NCBI GenBank assembly: GCA_000708835.1
Contig: DF236988.1
Location: 237,427-301,426, forward strand
DNA length: 64,000 nt
DNA from: Klebsormidium nitens
Taxonomy: Eukaryota; Streptophyta; Klebsormidiophyceae; Klebsormidiales; Klebsormidiaceae
Direction: 5' to 3'
Shown here: one piece after another, positions 12,881 through 39,566 of the stretch
Layout of the letters: every line of letters begins with the position of its first letter
How positions within the stretch are numbered: position 1 is the first letter of the stretch
Made by a program: the position numbers and the translations under genes
The notes under the pieces: model-generated
Told to the model about the DNA's origin: nothing
What the model saw: the letters and a program-made list of their open reading frames with translations, nothing else
The model's database searches: none

Positions 12881-13684
12881 CTACTCAACTTGCTTCAGGA
12901 GAGGTTCCGACAGCGGATGCTTCTCTGCAGAGTCCTCCTCGTCCTTCGCACGCGCGTTGAGTTTCCACTTCTTGACCAGCTTCACCAGCCGACTCGTCTC
13001 CTTACTTCCCTTCCCAGTATCCTCCTCCACTTCGCAATTTTTTGAGCCCTCTAGCGCCCACGTGAGGTTCCCGGGTGATGGGGCCCCGACCCTCATCGAC
13101 TGTCGCCCCTTGTACTCCCGCGCCTTGATATACAGAGTGCTGGACCACTCGGCAAACTCCAACGGGCGCATATCTTTCTGCAGGCTCTCCCCCTCCCCTG
13201 CTCGGCAGAAGAACCCGGAGGGGTCTCAGTCCCAGTCACCCATACCGCTCCGGGCAGCAACGTGGTGGGTCTCGTGGTAGAGGGGGTATCCATCAGTAAC
13301 AGGGTCCGAGAGCAGCCAGCACGTGGCCGGGGCGGCGCCGTCCCAGCCGCTGACGTCATTCTTGAAGCTGCTCGCGTCAGCGTCGTAGATGAGCACCACC
13401 CGCCCGGTGATGTGCTGCAGCCCGGTAGAAGGCGGCGGCGGGGGGTTGGTCGAGTTGGCAACGACGGCCATGCAGAAGCGCGCCACGTCTCCCGGGCATG
13501 CCTGGAAGAAGATGGATTCCAGCGGAACCCATGGATTCCGGTCTCCCGGGGAATGCCACCGGGCGTAGCAGAGCCAGTGCGGCCCAGACAGCCACTTTCG
13601 GTGGTCGCTAAGCTCCAACGTCCGCACGAAAGCACCATGGTAATTAATCGGCCACGAGGTGCGAGAGCGGTGTTTTGAGCGCAT
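12881..13684 (-). CDS. unrecognised protein with an in-frame TGA
   Basis: I do not recognise this protein. Reading from ATG 13684, an open frame with strong third-position G/C runs for 152 codons to a TGA at 13226-13228. The same frame then stays open for a further 115 codons, ending at TAG 12881-12883. The first part is rich in Trp, His and Pro (PHWLCYARWHSPGDRNPW, a proline run, YHETHHVAARS). The second begins with an acidic and aromatic stretch (FAEWSSTLYIKAREYKG) and ends with a highly charged Lys/Glu tail. A 48-nt segment on the minus strand (about 13198-13245) starts with GTATGG and ends with GAGCAG. Splicing it out would remove the TGA, keep the frame and give about 251 residues. Alternatives are a premature stop in a pseudogene, or two separate ORFs. 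No domain is assigned. Confidence 0.35.
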
Positions 13685-15311
13685 ACAGGGGAAGTTGCAA
13701 GGAGAAGGAAGGGTGACGTGTCGTGGGGTCAAAGTCAGGGACGCAGGGGTGCCCAATTACGTAGACCAGTGGTGATCTGAAGAGGTGGATGGACACTGCA
13801 TGCGTGCTGAGGCGATAGCTGCCATGAGCTGTAAGTTTTATAGCAGATTGTGATCAAAAGGAGCTCACAATGTTCTTGAAGGTTGGCGCCTGGCTAATCA
13901 CTCGAAGATTCGGATTGCACCAACTTAGCACTCAGCATTTGACAATGTGCAGGGTCCTGAGGGTCCAGAGCGCGCTTTGTTTTAAGGCATGCATGCTTAA
14001 TTTCGATCCGACCGCAGCGCGGGCGGCGGCGCACACTCACCGCGCGGGGTTTAGGGTTTTGTGGGCAGGGGTTTACTATTAGTACTATTTGCACACAATC
14101 CATTCCGTCCCCTTCCGTTCCGTCCAAAGTACTGCATGGCGGATTAGCAAAGAGAGGCAAAGACGCCTGAGGCTGATCGCCTCGAGAGAGCTGAGCTCAA
14201 GCTGACCTCACATGAGCCTGAGGGTGTTGAAGTTGAAGGCAACGCGGAAGCCTAGGACTAGGAGCTTGCCGAGTTTCTAACTTAGGCTGAGCTGCAGAGC
14301 CAGCAAGGGGTTCAGGCAGATGAGGGCAAGAAGACGGCTAGGTGGCAGCGGCGGCAGCTCTCTGGTTTTGGATCATCTGCGTTTTTATGTATTGCTGTCG
14401 GTCGGCTAAGAACTTTGAGAGCTGCAGGAGCTGAGGTCTGGCGCCTATCAGCTGGAATGAATTGACTGGTTCCAATTAGATTGGTTTGCGAGGCGCAAAA
14501 ACAAGTCATCTAGACAACAGACATAAAGGTCGATTTGTGAGGCTTTGAGCTCGGAGCCCTTGCACAATTGTTGCAATGAAAGATGCTTGAGGTCATTGGA
14601 TCCTCAATCAGGGGTTTGGGCGGGCATAAGATCCGAGCAACAAGATTTCACGAAGTGACACACCGGTGTGGCTCAGTTTGAAGGCGCCGCAGTTACATTG
14701 ACGCAAGAGGTGAGCGACAATGCACAACAAATTGCACTGCAGAACCTTCTTTTCAACCAATTGGTTGCCCACTTGTGAACTGGGGGCTCTTCTGCAGTTT
14801 GACAATCGGTGAGGGGTAAACCAGCGATGACCAGAGTGAACAGCCTTCAGGTCGCATCCTCTAAAAGCAGCGGCCTGCAATGAGAAACTGGGCAAAACGA
14901 ACGGGACTTCCCCGCTTCTTCCACAAACCCGATGGTTCTCCTGAACCTATGATCAATCTGTAAAGGTCTTGGGATCAGGATCTCTTTGAGGAAGAAATGT
15001 AACGTCAAGCTCAGCCACGACTTGAGAAGGCAGACAGCAAAATCACCTTTCGGTGTTTTTATGGGCAGATTGGATAAAATTTTCCTTGATGGTCTTTACC
15101 AACACTCGCTTTGCTGGCAGCTTGTCAAATCCTTCAAAGTATTCAACCAGAGGCAAGCTCAGTCTTACTTGGGGGGATCATCTCATGTTGCACATGCCCT
15201 AAAAGGCTGTACCAGCGAAATTCCTCAAACCAAACCCAACCCATGCTGGTGGACCTTGACATTCTCTAACTGCTCCCCTTCGACAGGTATTAAAAGCTGT
15301 GGGGGCCAAAC
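13685..15311. other. intergenic, no feature recognised
   Basis: This lies between the unknown minus-strand gene and the RTE1-like gene on the plus strand, so it holds both upstream regions. It contains one plant-telomere-like GGTTTAGGGTTTTG at about 14048 but no array. Open frames here are short and lack coding character. Confidence 0.5.
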
Positions 15312-16756
15312 ATGGAGTCCCACCACACCATAGCCGTTAAATCTCAAAGCCCTGTAGGATCCGGCCCCAAACCCCAGTCGCTTTTGCCCGAGGAATCTCC
15401 CGTTGACCCCCGCCATGCCCGCTTCCCATACTGCCTCGTCTGGACCCCCCTCCCCATAGTCGCCTGGCTGGTGCCGTTTATTGGGCATCTTGGCATCTGC
15501 CAAACAAACGGTGTGATCCTCGACTTTGCGGGGCCGTTCTTTGTGAACGTCGACAACTTTGCGTTCGGCGCGACCGCACGGTTCCATCGGCTAGATCCGA
15601 AGAAGGTGAGAAGGGAAGACTGGCACTTCGTTCAAAAGGCACGGGGACAATTCGTGGATGCTCAGATTCAAGGAAGTCTAAGAGGCCCCTGTTTTGACAC
15701 TCGTCACCGAGCGTAGTTGTAAGAAGTTGGCAGTCACCAAAGAAAATCAAGCACCGATACTAAGAATCGCCGTACTCCTTCGGAACGTCTTCTCGATGCA
15801 CACTGAATGTGCATAGTCTTTCTGCGGGAATAGCTTTGCGAGAGTGCTTGCCGAACTTTGTCCCGCCATGTTGTTCCAAGTCTCAGAAAAGGAAGAGTTG
15901 AGACACGATCAGCGACCTCGAGTCTGGGAATTCGCTTGGCGTCCTGAGCAGGAGCTCTACTTCAAGCATATGCTTTTCCTGAAAGCCATTGTTTTTTTTT
16001 GGTTCGAAACCAAAAGGGCAAACCGTCTGATACTGTCTGGGATTCGATCTGTCACCTCCCTCTATGAACTGCTACTGTCTTTTTGACGTACTACTCCCAA
16101 AGACACACTGGTGATCTGTGCTGCACTCGCGCCGGCTCAGCTGGCCCTTCTCTTTTATTGCCTCCTTACAGAACATCACGAACTTTCATGCACCATTTAA
16201 TCCGATCTGCCGCCCCCCTTGATCTTTTGTGCAAGTGAGGTCGAGTTGCTCTGTCCCCGGTCCAATGAAATTCATTTTCTCGTCCTGCTGTATGCGTAAC
16301 AAATTGCTGATCTCCGTGATCTCTTGTGGCTGCCAGCTGTCACACGGCCCGCAGCCCAGCATGCTCCCCATCCAGCAGCCGAGTCTCAATCTGCCGCAAG
16401 GCGAGAACCCGTGGGACGACTCCCTCCGGGCCACGATGCGCCGCTACCAACACCAGCAGTACAATATCTTCACGTGCAACTGCCACTCGTTCGCGGCCGC
16501 GTGCCTTAACACGATGGCCTACGGAGGGAAGGAGAACTGGAACGTTGTGGATATGGTGTTTTTGATCTTGTGTAGAGGCCAGTGGGTCAGCGGGTGGGCG
16601 ATCGTGAAGGCGTTTGCGCCTTTCGTAGTCATGATGGGTATTGGGGTGTGGGTTGCGCGGTGGTACTTTTTGGTCGGGTGGGCGGTGTTTGGGGGCCTGA
16701 TCACGGGCTGGTTTTTGTTGGGCACGTATGTAATCAAAGGGCTCGTCCACGTGTAG
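15312..16756 (+). CDS. RTE1/TMEM222 family membrane protein (DUF778)
   Basis: Two exons, 15312-15605 and 16337-16756, joined in phase 0, encode 237 residues, the usual length for the family. The plant member RTE1 sits in ER/Golgi membranes and promotes ETR1 ethylene-receptor signalling. Animal TMEM222 is the counterpart. Diagnostic stretches are [20 protein letters not shown], then [20 protein letters not shown] in exon 1, and [20 protein letters not shown] followed by TCNCHSF (about residues 145-151) in exon 2. Two hydrophobic segments near residues 183-205 and 208-228 are the C-terminal membrane spans. The donor is AAGAAG/GTGAGA and the acceptor GCTGCCAG/CTG. Whether it acts like RTE1 or like its paralogue RTH cannot be decided from sequence. 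It converges on ubiquilin. Confidence 0.9.
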
Positions 16757-17843
16757 TAATACAGAAGGTGTAAATTAGATTGCATACTCTTGTTTCCCAG
16801 CAGAGGTTGGCAATTAGTCGGATGGAGACCGCTTGTAGAATGTCAAAGAATGAAAAGTCTGTAGGACAATCTACAAGGCCTTAGTACAGTGATCCCCACC
16901 AAGGCTTGTCACATTACTGGATCGGTTTTCATCTTAAGGACTCGTCAAAAAGCGGGAGTCTCTGCCTAAGCCCAGCTGACGGTGCTCATTGTCCCTCGAG
17001 TTCAATTGCAGCTAGTGGAAAGCTAGCCATGTATGGCTTGCATCCATGCAGGACTCGTCTCGATCATGGGCCCGACCATCATTGTGAGACAAAGTCAAAC
17101 GTTGCACGAGTAGAGTTCGTTAGTGTCAAGTTGGGTTAGATCAATACATGTATGCACGCGACGACATGAGCATGCCCACTCGTCCTCAGCCCCGTGCCGT
17201 GGCAAGCTGTCACTAGGACCTCTGTGTATAACTAGGTTATTGTATGCGCACGGTCACATGGAACATCAGCTATAGATCGTGATCAATTAGTCATGCATTG
17301 TGCTGAGTGAGTCGATCGCGGCGAGGACACGGCCGCCACTGAGGGGCCCTTTGGTACAAATTGCACGTCCAACTTATACCGGTCAGCATGCGTGCTCCCC
17401 AAACAAACACGTATTGACTATCGTGCATGCCATCATTGCGATTATATACAATCGAAGTAAGCGCATCCATGTACTGCCTAAAGCACCCGCGCTTGCCCAT
17501 CGGATCACCACGAGCACATGGATGTATACCATTGACAACGAATAGCTTGGCTTGATCGCCTCATTGTGCAAGCACATTACTTGATGATGCGAGCTATAAC
17601 ATGTGAGACAAACGACTGATACCACGTTATTTCCCTTATGTATCACCATACACTGAGTGTAGACGCATCAATCAGAGAGGCATTATTGTGGATTATGCAG
17701 GCGTTGATAAGGTTCTGATAAGCCTTAGGCCGTAAACTCTCGCTCGGCCCGGCTCACGACCAGCGGCCCTACCAAATCCTGCTTACGACATTGTACATAT
17801 TGGACATGACCTATGGAATGGATGGAAACCGAAGTATCTCGCA
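16757..17843. other. convergent intergenic region
   Basis: This is the 3' flanks of the RTE1-like gene (+) and ubiquilin (-). A TGTAA element lies 15 bases after the RTE1-like stop and could be a poly(A) signal. Nothing else is recognised. Confidence 0.5.
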
Positions 17844-20800
17844 TTAGCCGGGGCCTTGCAGAAGACGCTCGACCGCTGCGTTGACGTTCCCATGCGAAGC
17901 TTGTAGCGCGCGAATGTTCTCCTGCAGTAGGAGAATCGTAAAAGTGAGTCACAGGCAACCAGTTGTGCTGCTTTGACGAGCTTCCGTAAGCAAGCCACTC
18001 CGTCAACTTTCTGACTAGTAAATTGAGGTTTTGGAAACATTGAGCTTGTGAGAAGCTCAAAGCTGTTCACGTGCAGATGTAGGACGTGGTCAACTCTCTG
18101 ATTTGCTTCGCAGTCACACAAGCGGCCAACCAAACTTAATATTTCCGAGGACAAGCCGGGGGCAATTGAGACGGGAGCACTCAATCAGCATTGAAGCTAT
18201 TCCATAGAAAAGACCTTTTACTGCACACTGACAGCACTACAAGAAACCAAGGCCAGGAATAACAACCCGGTTGTCTTCCATTGCATTGCGCAGGTAATAT
18301 GCAGCCTGTGATGCAGCCTGTCTGATTGCGTGTTCCTAGAAAAATCTACTTTCATTGGGAGCCCGCTCACCTGGACGTCGTAGAAGCCCATGTCTTGCAG
18401 TTGCTGGATCTGCGTGGCATACACCTCCTCTGGAGGTCCTGCGCACCAAAAAGAAACCGATTCACGTGACTGACGCCACACGCCATTCCAGTGCAATTCT
18501 TCACTTGTCCACGCTCACCTTCTATAAAGACAGACTGCCAAGCCTTTATATGTTCTTGGTTTATAGATAAGTTGTTCATTATTTAGAGGTTTCGGACTGG
18601 CAGATCGATAGCCCCGCAGTCAACGTAGGGCTTTAAAGGTGACCGTTACTATCTTATACACACAGATGGCGTGACTTGGTTAGCATTACGTCCTCTATAG
18701 CAGAATTTGCTAAGGCGATCCTGCATGTTGCCTACTTGGGGGGGACTGGTGACAACCAGATGCGGTTGAACATCACCAGACGAAACAGGACGAGGTGGGG
18801 GGACCGTTCGATACCTCGCTGGTGATGTCCTTTTTGAAAGGCCTAAACACGTTTCTTTTCATTGGTACCAGGAGCGGAGGTACACACGCTTTCAGTATCG
18901 GCATTCCCGTTTCTCGAGCGGTCTGGGCAACTCCTCGTAATCAAGTTGATACTGACAGACCCGCAACAGGACGAGACTCACCCGCAGGCTGGGCTGGAGC
19001 GCCGAAGCCTCCCAATCCTCCCAATCCCCCCATCCCTCCCAAAAGCGCGTTCATGTCCATCCCTCCGGCCCTGCAATTTGCCCACAATATATCTTCTAAA
19101 TTTCTGAAGCTGCTTTCGGATCGTGTGAAAAGCAGCAGACCGACCATCTTGCATGAGGATGACTCCATGCTCGAAGATACATTCTAACATCGCGTCAACA
19201 AAACATCGACGGATTGGCGGGCCAATACTCGTCCCTAATACCAATCAGAATAGATATAGCCTCTGCCTCGTGATGAGGCAATTGCCCAAAACTAGCTTCA
19301 CAAATCAACCTTTTTAACCAGAGGATGTGAGCAGAACACGGACTTACCCCCCGGCGCCCGCTCCACCGAGAAGCTGCTGCATCTGGGCCACTTGCTGCAC
19401 ATAGAAAGGCAGTCTGTTTAAGAGATGCGTTGACCTCTGTTTGAACACAGATCGGACGTGTCAATCGCAACCGCAAGCACGAGACCTCGTGTACAGCCTG
19501 TATGGTCATGGTGTCGGGCTTAGCTGAAAAGCCCGGACTCTTCATCTGTCGCCAATGGACACCATTTCTAATCTGAACCCTGAAAGGTTGCCAGGGAGAA
19601 GAAATAGCACGTAAGAGCTTTGACGATGAGAAGCATGCTACGCCTATAACCTCCTAACAAACATGGAACCTTGTTCGACACGTTGGGCCGAGAGAACTTG
19701 ACGATCCAATTCCAACAGAGTTGTCAATTCGACGAGAAGTGCAACCCTACCTGCAGGGTCTCTGGCCTCGTCATCTGCTGAAGAAACTCCGGATTGGAGA
19801 GCATCGTCCGCATTTGGGGGTTGGCGTCCACCATCGTCCGAAGTTGCGGGTTGGAGTCAATCAGCTGCAAGAACAGGCGAAACGAGGACAGCACTTCGAG
19901 TCAATGAACTGGCTCTACAACTCCGACTTCTTTTTCTCCTGCTAATCAGTTTGAGAGTGCTCAATCCTCGTTGCAACACTGCAATTGTAGCGTACGCAGA
20001 AAGGCCCGGAATCACGACTTCTCGCAAAATCAAATACGCCATGCGTGCCAAACTTGCAAGTTGACGCCTTTCGAGACTCCTGATTCTCGGATAATCAGTC
20101 CACAAGAGAAGACATTCCAGCAGCTTGCGGATACATTACACGATTTGACACCTTTGGAAAAGCTCCTCAAACACGTGCCAAGCTCACCTGCTGGATGACC
20201 TGCGGGTTGGACAGCACTTGCTGCATCATCTGCTGCATCATCGGGTTCTGCATCATCTGCGCCATCTGGGCGGGGTCCATGCCCAGCCCCAGGCTGCCGC
20301 CCCCGCCTTGCACGCCCATACCATCAAAGCCCCCCGCTCCTCCGAGGCCACCCAGCCCCAAGCCAGCTAGAGGGTTGACGGCAGGCAGCGGAGCGGCGCC
20401 AGTGCCGGCCCCAGCTGCAGTCGCTGCACCAAGAAAGACTTGTCTGGTTAGGACTGGGCTAAGGGGGCAGAGAAGTGGCTCACGAAGTGAGTGAGGTCGC
20501 AACTGTTGAACAAGTGGGAGCAATGGACCAGGCCGCAATGGATCGAGGCTAACCGGTCAGTAGATCCTAAAGGTTTGCCCTGTCCACATGTCATTACTCC
20601 AGGAACACATTCCCGCTGCGCAAAGGTACCAACCAGGGGGCTCAATAATAACACCGAGGCAATTCGTGTTGCTCGGGAGGAAACGATCATGTCAGCGACT
20701 CACATGGAGGCCCCCAAGGGTTGGGAAGTGGCGCAGCGTTCGGGCCTGCACCCCCGTCCGCGGCTGCTGGGGCGGGCGCCTGCTGGCCTGCTTGCTGACC

Positions 20801-22647
20801 CGGGGCGTTGAAGAGGGCCGCAAACGGGTTGGCTGCTGCATCAGCCTGCCCTTCTGGGCGGTGGGTAGCGGCTTCCATGAGGGGCTCCTGAACGTTCTCG
20901 TACATCCTTCTGCAGGTGGGAGTCAGGATCAGATCTCCTGTTGATTCTAAGGTCCATTTCGTGTTAAAGACAGGGTCCATTGCACGAGTTGATAGCAAAT
21001 GTGGAGCCAAAATCAGGCCTGAGGGTAGTGAATGACGGATTGTCAACGTCAATGACACTCCCAAGTTTGACGCCGGGGGATTGAGCTACAACATAGCACC
21101 TTGCCATCGCTTGTGGATTGCATCGTGTGCAATTTATGCAATGGCTGGTAAACACTGCGAAAGCAGCACCAATTCTCCGCAAGTAGTCTGTAAGTTTATG
21201 GGACAGGGCCCTATTGAACCTTGGCGGCTCCGAAGGGTAAGGACTACGAATAACGGAAGGTTGGACTTCATTATGAACCGCCCTTCACTAGCAACTGGAC
21301 ATCAACTGGACATCTTCTTAAATTCAAACTGTGAAAGAGGCAATTGCGTGTGACAATGTACCAACCTGTGACTACAAAACACTGGAGTACGACCAGCAGT
21401 CCGCAGTTACAACAATCCAAACTTCTCTGTACCGGTCAGACACGTTGATGCCCCTCCTTGTATAAACAAAAACCCCCAAATGAATATGAGAACACCACAA
21501 AGAAGAGAGAAGCTTCAACCAACAACTCGCCTGAGCATGTTAAACCCCTCGGGGTGCGCCTCGATGTTACTCATCGCCCGGTCCGTGTTGCGCATCATCT
21601 CGCGCATCATCTCCGGGTTGCGCGCCGCCTCCATCATTTGACGCATCGTGGCCGGGTCGTTCAGGATGTGATTCAGCTCCGGGTTGCGGTCCATCACCTC
21701 CCTCAGCTGGGGGTTCGCGCTGATGATTGTGCGCATGACCTCGGGGTTGTTCATCATCGCTTGCACCGCAGGGCTGTTCATCATCTCTTGCATGAGCTGG
21801 GGGTTCTGAGTCATCTGGCGCTGCATGTCAGCCAGATTGGGGGTGCCGCCAGTACCGCCAAACCCTATCCCTCCCAGGCCCGGAGGCACTGCCGGAGGGT
21901 TTGTTGAGGTCGTGGGGGCAGCAGGGGAGGCGGAGGACGAGGCGGGAGTTGAGCCGGGGGGGGCGCCACCCTTGACCAGGTGGATGGTGTGGTCGGCTTC
22001 AAGGCCTGCCATAAGAATGCAGATGGGAACTGGTGAATGATAAAGAGGGACATTAGTCCAAGTATTCCTTCAGAAACAATGCTAGGAGCACGGCCGACAT
22101 CAGGTAGGATTATGCCACCACTCTGTGTAAATGGTGACAAAGGGTGGGGAAATGTGGACAACAAGGCATGGACAACAGATCTGCATATGAAGGATATGAT
22201 GGCATCATCACAAACAAAAAATAATAGACTTGACATCAAACGATGAGAAGTAGGACGCCATATTTGCAAGAAAGCACTCACCATAGCCCTGCAGCGTTTG
22301 CTCATCCTTTAGCACCCTGCAGATTGAGGACCACAATCTCAGTTCAAACAGCTAGGTCACAAGGCAATCTGCAATCTGCCACAATCAACACCTTGTCACA
22401 ATCTCTTTCAACCCCCAATTGCCTAACCACGGCTCGATTTCTGTCCTGGAAAGAAGCACTAACATTGGGAACAGGGCTAGGGATGATTGGCCGCTTGCCT
22501 TCCTTTGTAGATCAGCCTCTGCTGGGGCGTCGGGATCTCTGTCTTCTCCGCCAGTTTCTCTTTCAACTCCAAGACCGTTTGTGAAACATCAACATCCACA
22601 GAGAATTTTGCACCTGTGGAGGGTTTGATATGCACGGTGATCGCCAT
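17844..22647 (-). CDS. DSK2: ubiquilin / DSK2 ubiquitin receptor
   Basis: A shuttle protein that binds ubiquitinated clients through its UBA domain and the proteasome through its UBL domain. Ten exons on the minus strand: 22499-22647, 22282-22316, 21531-22005, 20704-20909, 20188-20423, 19751-19864, 19348-19394, 18982-19070, 18371-18438 and 17844-17921. All phases agree and give 498 residues. The UBL spans about 1-75 ([41 protein letters not shown]). Met/Asn/Pro-rich STI1 repeats follow ([51 protein letters not shown], then [20 protein letters not shown]). Gly-rich linkers separate them. The UBA is at the C terminus ([27 protein letters not shown]). Introns 1 and 3 use GC donors (GAAG/GCAAGC and TCAG/GCGAGT). 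The collinear LRRMYENV reading confirms intron 3. Divergent from PQBP1. Confidence 0.95.
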
Positions 22648-22798
22648 GGTAATAACAGCACCAGGAGCAATCACCAGATGATGTGATTCGTGAAGCTCCA
22701 CAGGCATCCAGCAAGAAGTTGATTGCTTCAACTCCAGCCAAGCGAGCTGTGATTGAGAAATGCTGCCACGGCCCACAGCACTGTGATGAGCAAGAGTA

Positions 22799-22806
22799 TT
22801 ATATAA
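22799..22806 (-). promoter_or_regulatory. candidate TATA box for ubiquilin
   Basis: The palindrome TTATATAA lies 152 nt upstream of the ubiquilin ATG in a region otherwise lacking TATA-like runs. Being palindromic it has no intrinsic direction. The distance suits a minus-strand start about 30 bp downstream with a 120-nt leader. No transcript data are available. Confidence 0.35.
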
Positions 22807-23113
22807 GGGCTCATCTCCCCCAGTCATAACCATGTAAAATCGATAAGGGCTGCCTGCTCTTAACATTTAAGAAGATATTTCCGACCTTTCTACCGACCTC
22901 CTTGAAAAATGCGAAGTGTCCAAATAATATCCAGACCTAGATTGCACAGATAATACGGTATGCTTACAGGTTGTGTCCTACGCATACCGTACATGCCTAT
23001 GGCCTGCAAAGTGCTCCTGGATATACCGCCGCCGGTGGATATGGGTCCTTGTAACACAAATTCAATGGAGAAGCTTCTTGCCAGGCACTTGCTGAGCTTG
23101 AAGTGGGCGTAGG

Positions 23114-23145
23114 CGTCACGCCGTCGGCATCGCCGAAGCGTGACG
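23114..23145. other. nested inverted repeat / hairpin
   Basis: CGTCACGC is followed 16 bases later by its exact complement GCGTGACG. Inside, TCGGC pairs with GCCGA around an ATC loop. That makes a 13-bp stem with a small internal bulge in the ubiquilin/PQBP1 divergent region. The CGTCA/TGACG arms resemble bZIP binding cores. Confidence 0.6.
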
Positions 23146-23573
23146 ACGGCACAGGTTAGCATAGTGAGCATCGTCCGATAGATTCAACTCGTGCTTCATT
23201 GCCGTCCGATTGCAAGTGCACTCGCGAGTGTAGACGCCCACTTTGAGCAGAAGGCTCAGAGTCAAAGTGCCAATGCGTGGACGCCTTTGCTCAGCACCCG
23301 TGACTTTCTGGCGTCAGGGGATCTCTATTTGAGCCCCTTCCACTCAGTTGTTAAATAGCTAGTCTGGGGGGTGCCATTCCTGACGTGAAGCTTTAAGGAA
23401 TGGAAGTTTTGTTCGGTTGAAGCCAATGCTTTCCGTTGATGAGTCGTCAGAGAATTGCTCAAGCTTGGGGCATACGAGGCTCATGGGCTCACATAAGAGA
23501 ACGTAAATGAAATAGAACCAGAAGCTGGTCAGGCGCTTGCACAATTGGCTTTCATCCATCAACAGAACTCAAA

Positions 23574-30563
<6,990 letters not shown>

Positions 30564-31406
30564 TGTTTGTTACGTTCTTCTCGTTCGACTGGAGTAATAT
30601 CGTGTCAAAGCTGAGAGTTTGTACTAATCATGGTGATCTTAATTGCAATCATGCTGACCGAGTCGTTTTCAGCATGTCCAGACACTAGGCCAGCCTATGT
30701 CATCTTGTCGGTGGTCAAAAGCGCATGCCAGAGTGCCCAAATCTGTAGAACGTACTGGAGTCAAGAAGAAGAGCTCGATGCATCATGCAGCGGCAACACA
30801 CTGACCTGTTAAGATATTCAGCCTGCATGGCAGGCAATCATGATACGTAGTCCTGCAGATAGTGCATCCATATAATGCACGTCTTTGCGGCATTAGTGTC
30901 ATGCTTACCCGTCGATCCAACGTTGAGCCGCCTAGCCATGTTGCATAAGTATTCTCAGCTGCTGCGCGACGCATGGCACATAACGTATAGGACCCTAAAA
31001 CAATTGTGCAGGGTTCTCATGCACAGTGTGACGGGTATTTCTTCAATCTCATACGTAAACCTAGCTGCTTATTACTTGTGGGCTGCATCATGAGAGAAGT
31101 TGACTATGTGAAGCCAAGTATGCACATGACCAAACTGCTCTGAAACGTGCAGCAGTTTACCTGAGTCAATGCCTTACAATGGCGGCCTCTACAGGCCATT
31201 GCGGGCATCGTGGTCGCAGCAATCTTGCTTAATGTTCATTCTCGCAGTGCCCCTTCTCTTTACGCATCAATCTGACAGTCAATCGGGCTTACATAAGCTG
31301 TAGAGCACCGATAGATTGGCCGACACGGCCATCGTTAAACAAGTGGAACGCCAGCCAGCAAGTCATCGGTCAACTTTCGGTCAACTACCACTGGAAGAGC
31401 TAAGGC
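30564..31406. other. convergent intergenic region
   Basis: 3' flanks of PQBP1 (+) and prolyl-tRNA synthetase (-). No gene, RNA or repeat recognised. Confidence 0.5.

Positions 31407-39566
<8,160 letters not shown>

Larger units (their letters stand above)
22648..23573. promoter_or_regulatory. shared divergent promoter region of ubiquilin and PQBP1
   Basis: The 926 bp between the two ATG codons must hold both 5' leaders and promoters. It contains the TTATATAA at 22799 and a nested hairpin at 23114-23145. No coding frame is convincing. Confidence 0.5.

Noticed and set aside
13226-13228. TGA as selenocysteine
   Set aside because: No SECIS-like structure recognised and no selenoprotein family match; a short intron or true stop is simpler.
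13093-13638. 181-codon minus-strand ORF overlapping the unknown gene
   Set aside because: Arg/Ser/Gly-rich frame-shifted shadow of the better-composed frame ending at 13226.
22890-23171. 93-codon minus-strand ORF upstream of ubiquilin
   Set aside because: No family match, lies in the divergent promoter region and spans the hairpin; coding character is weak.
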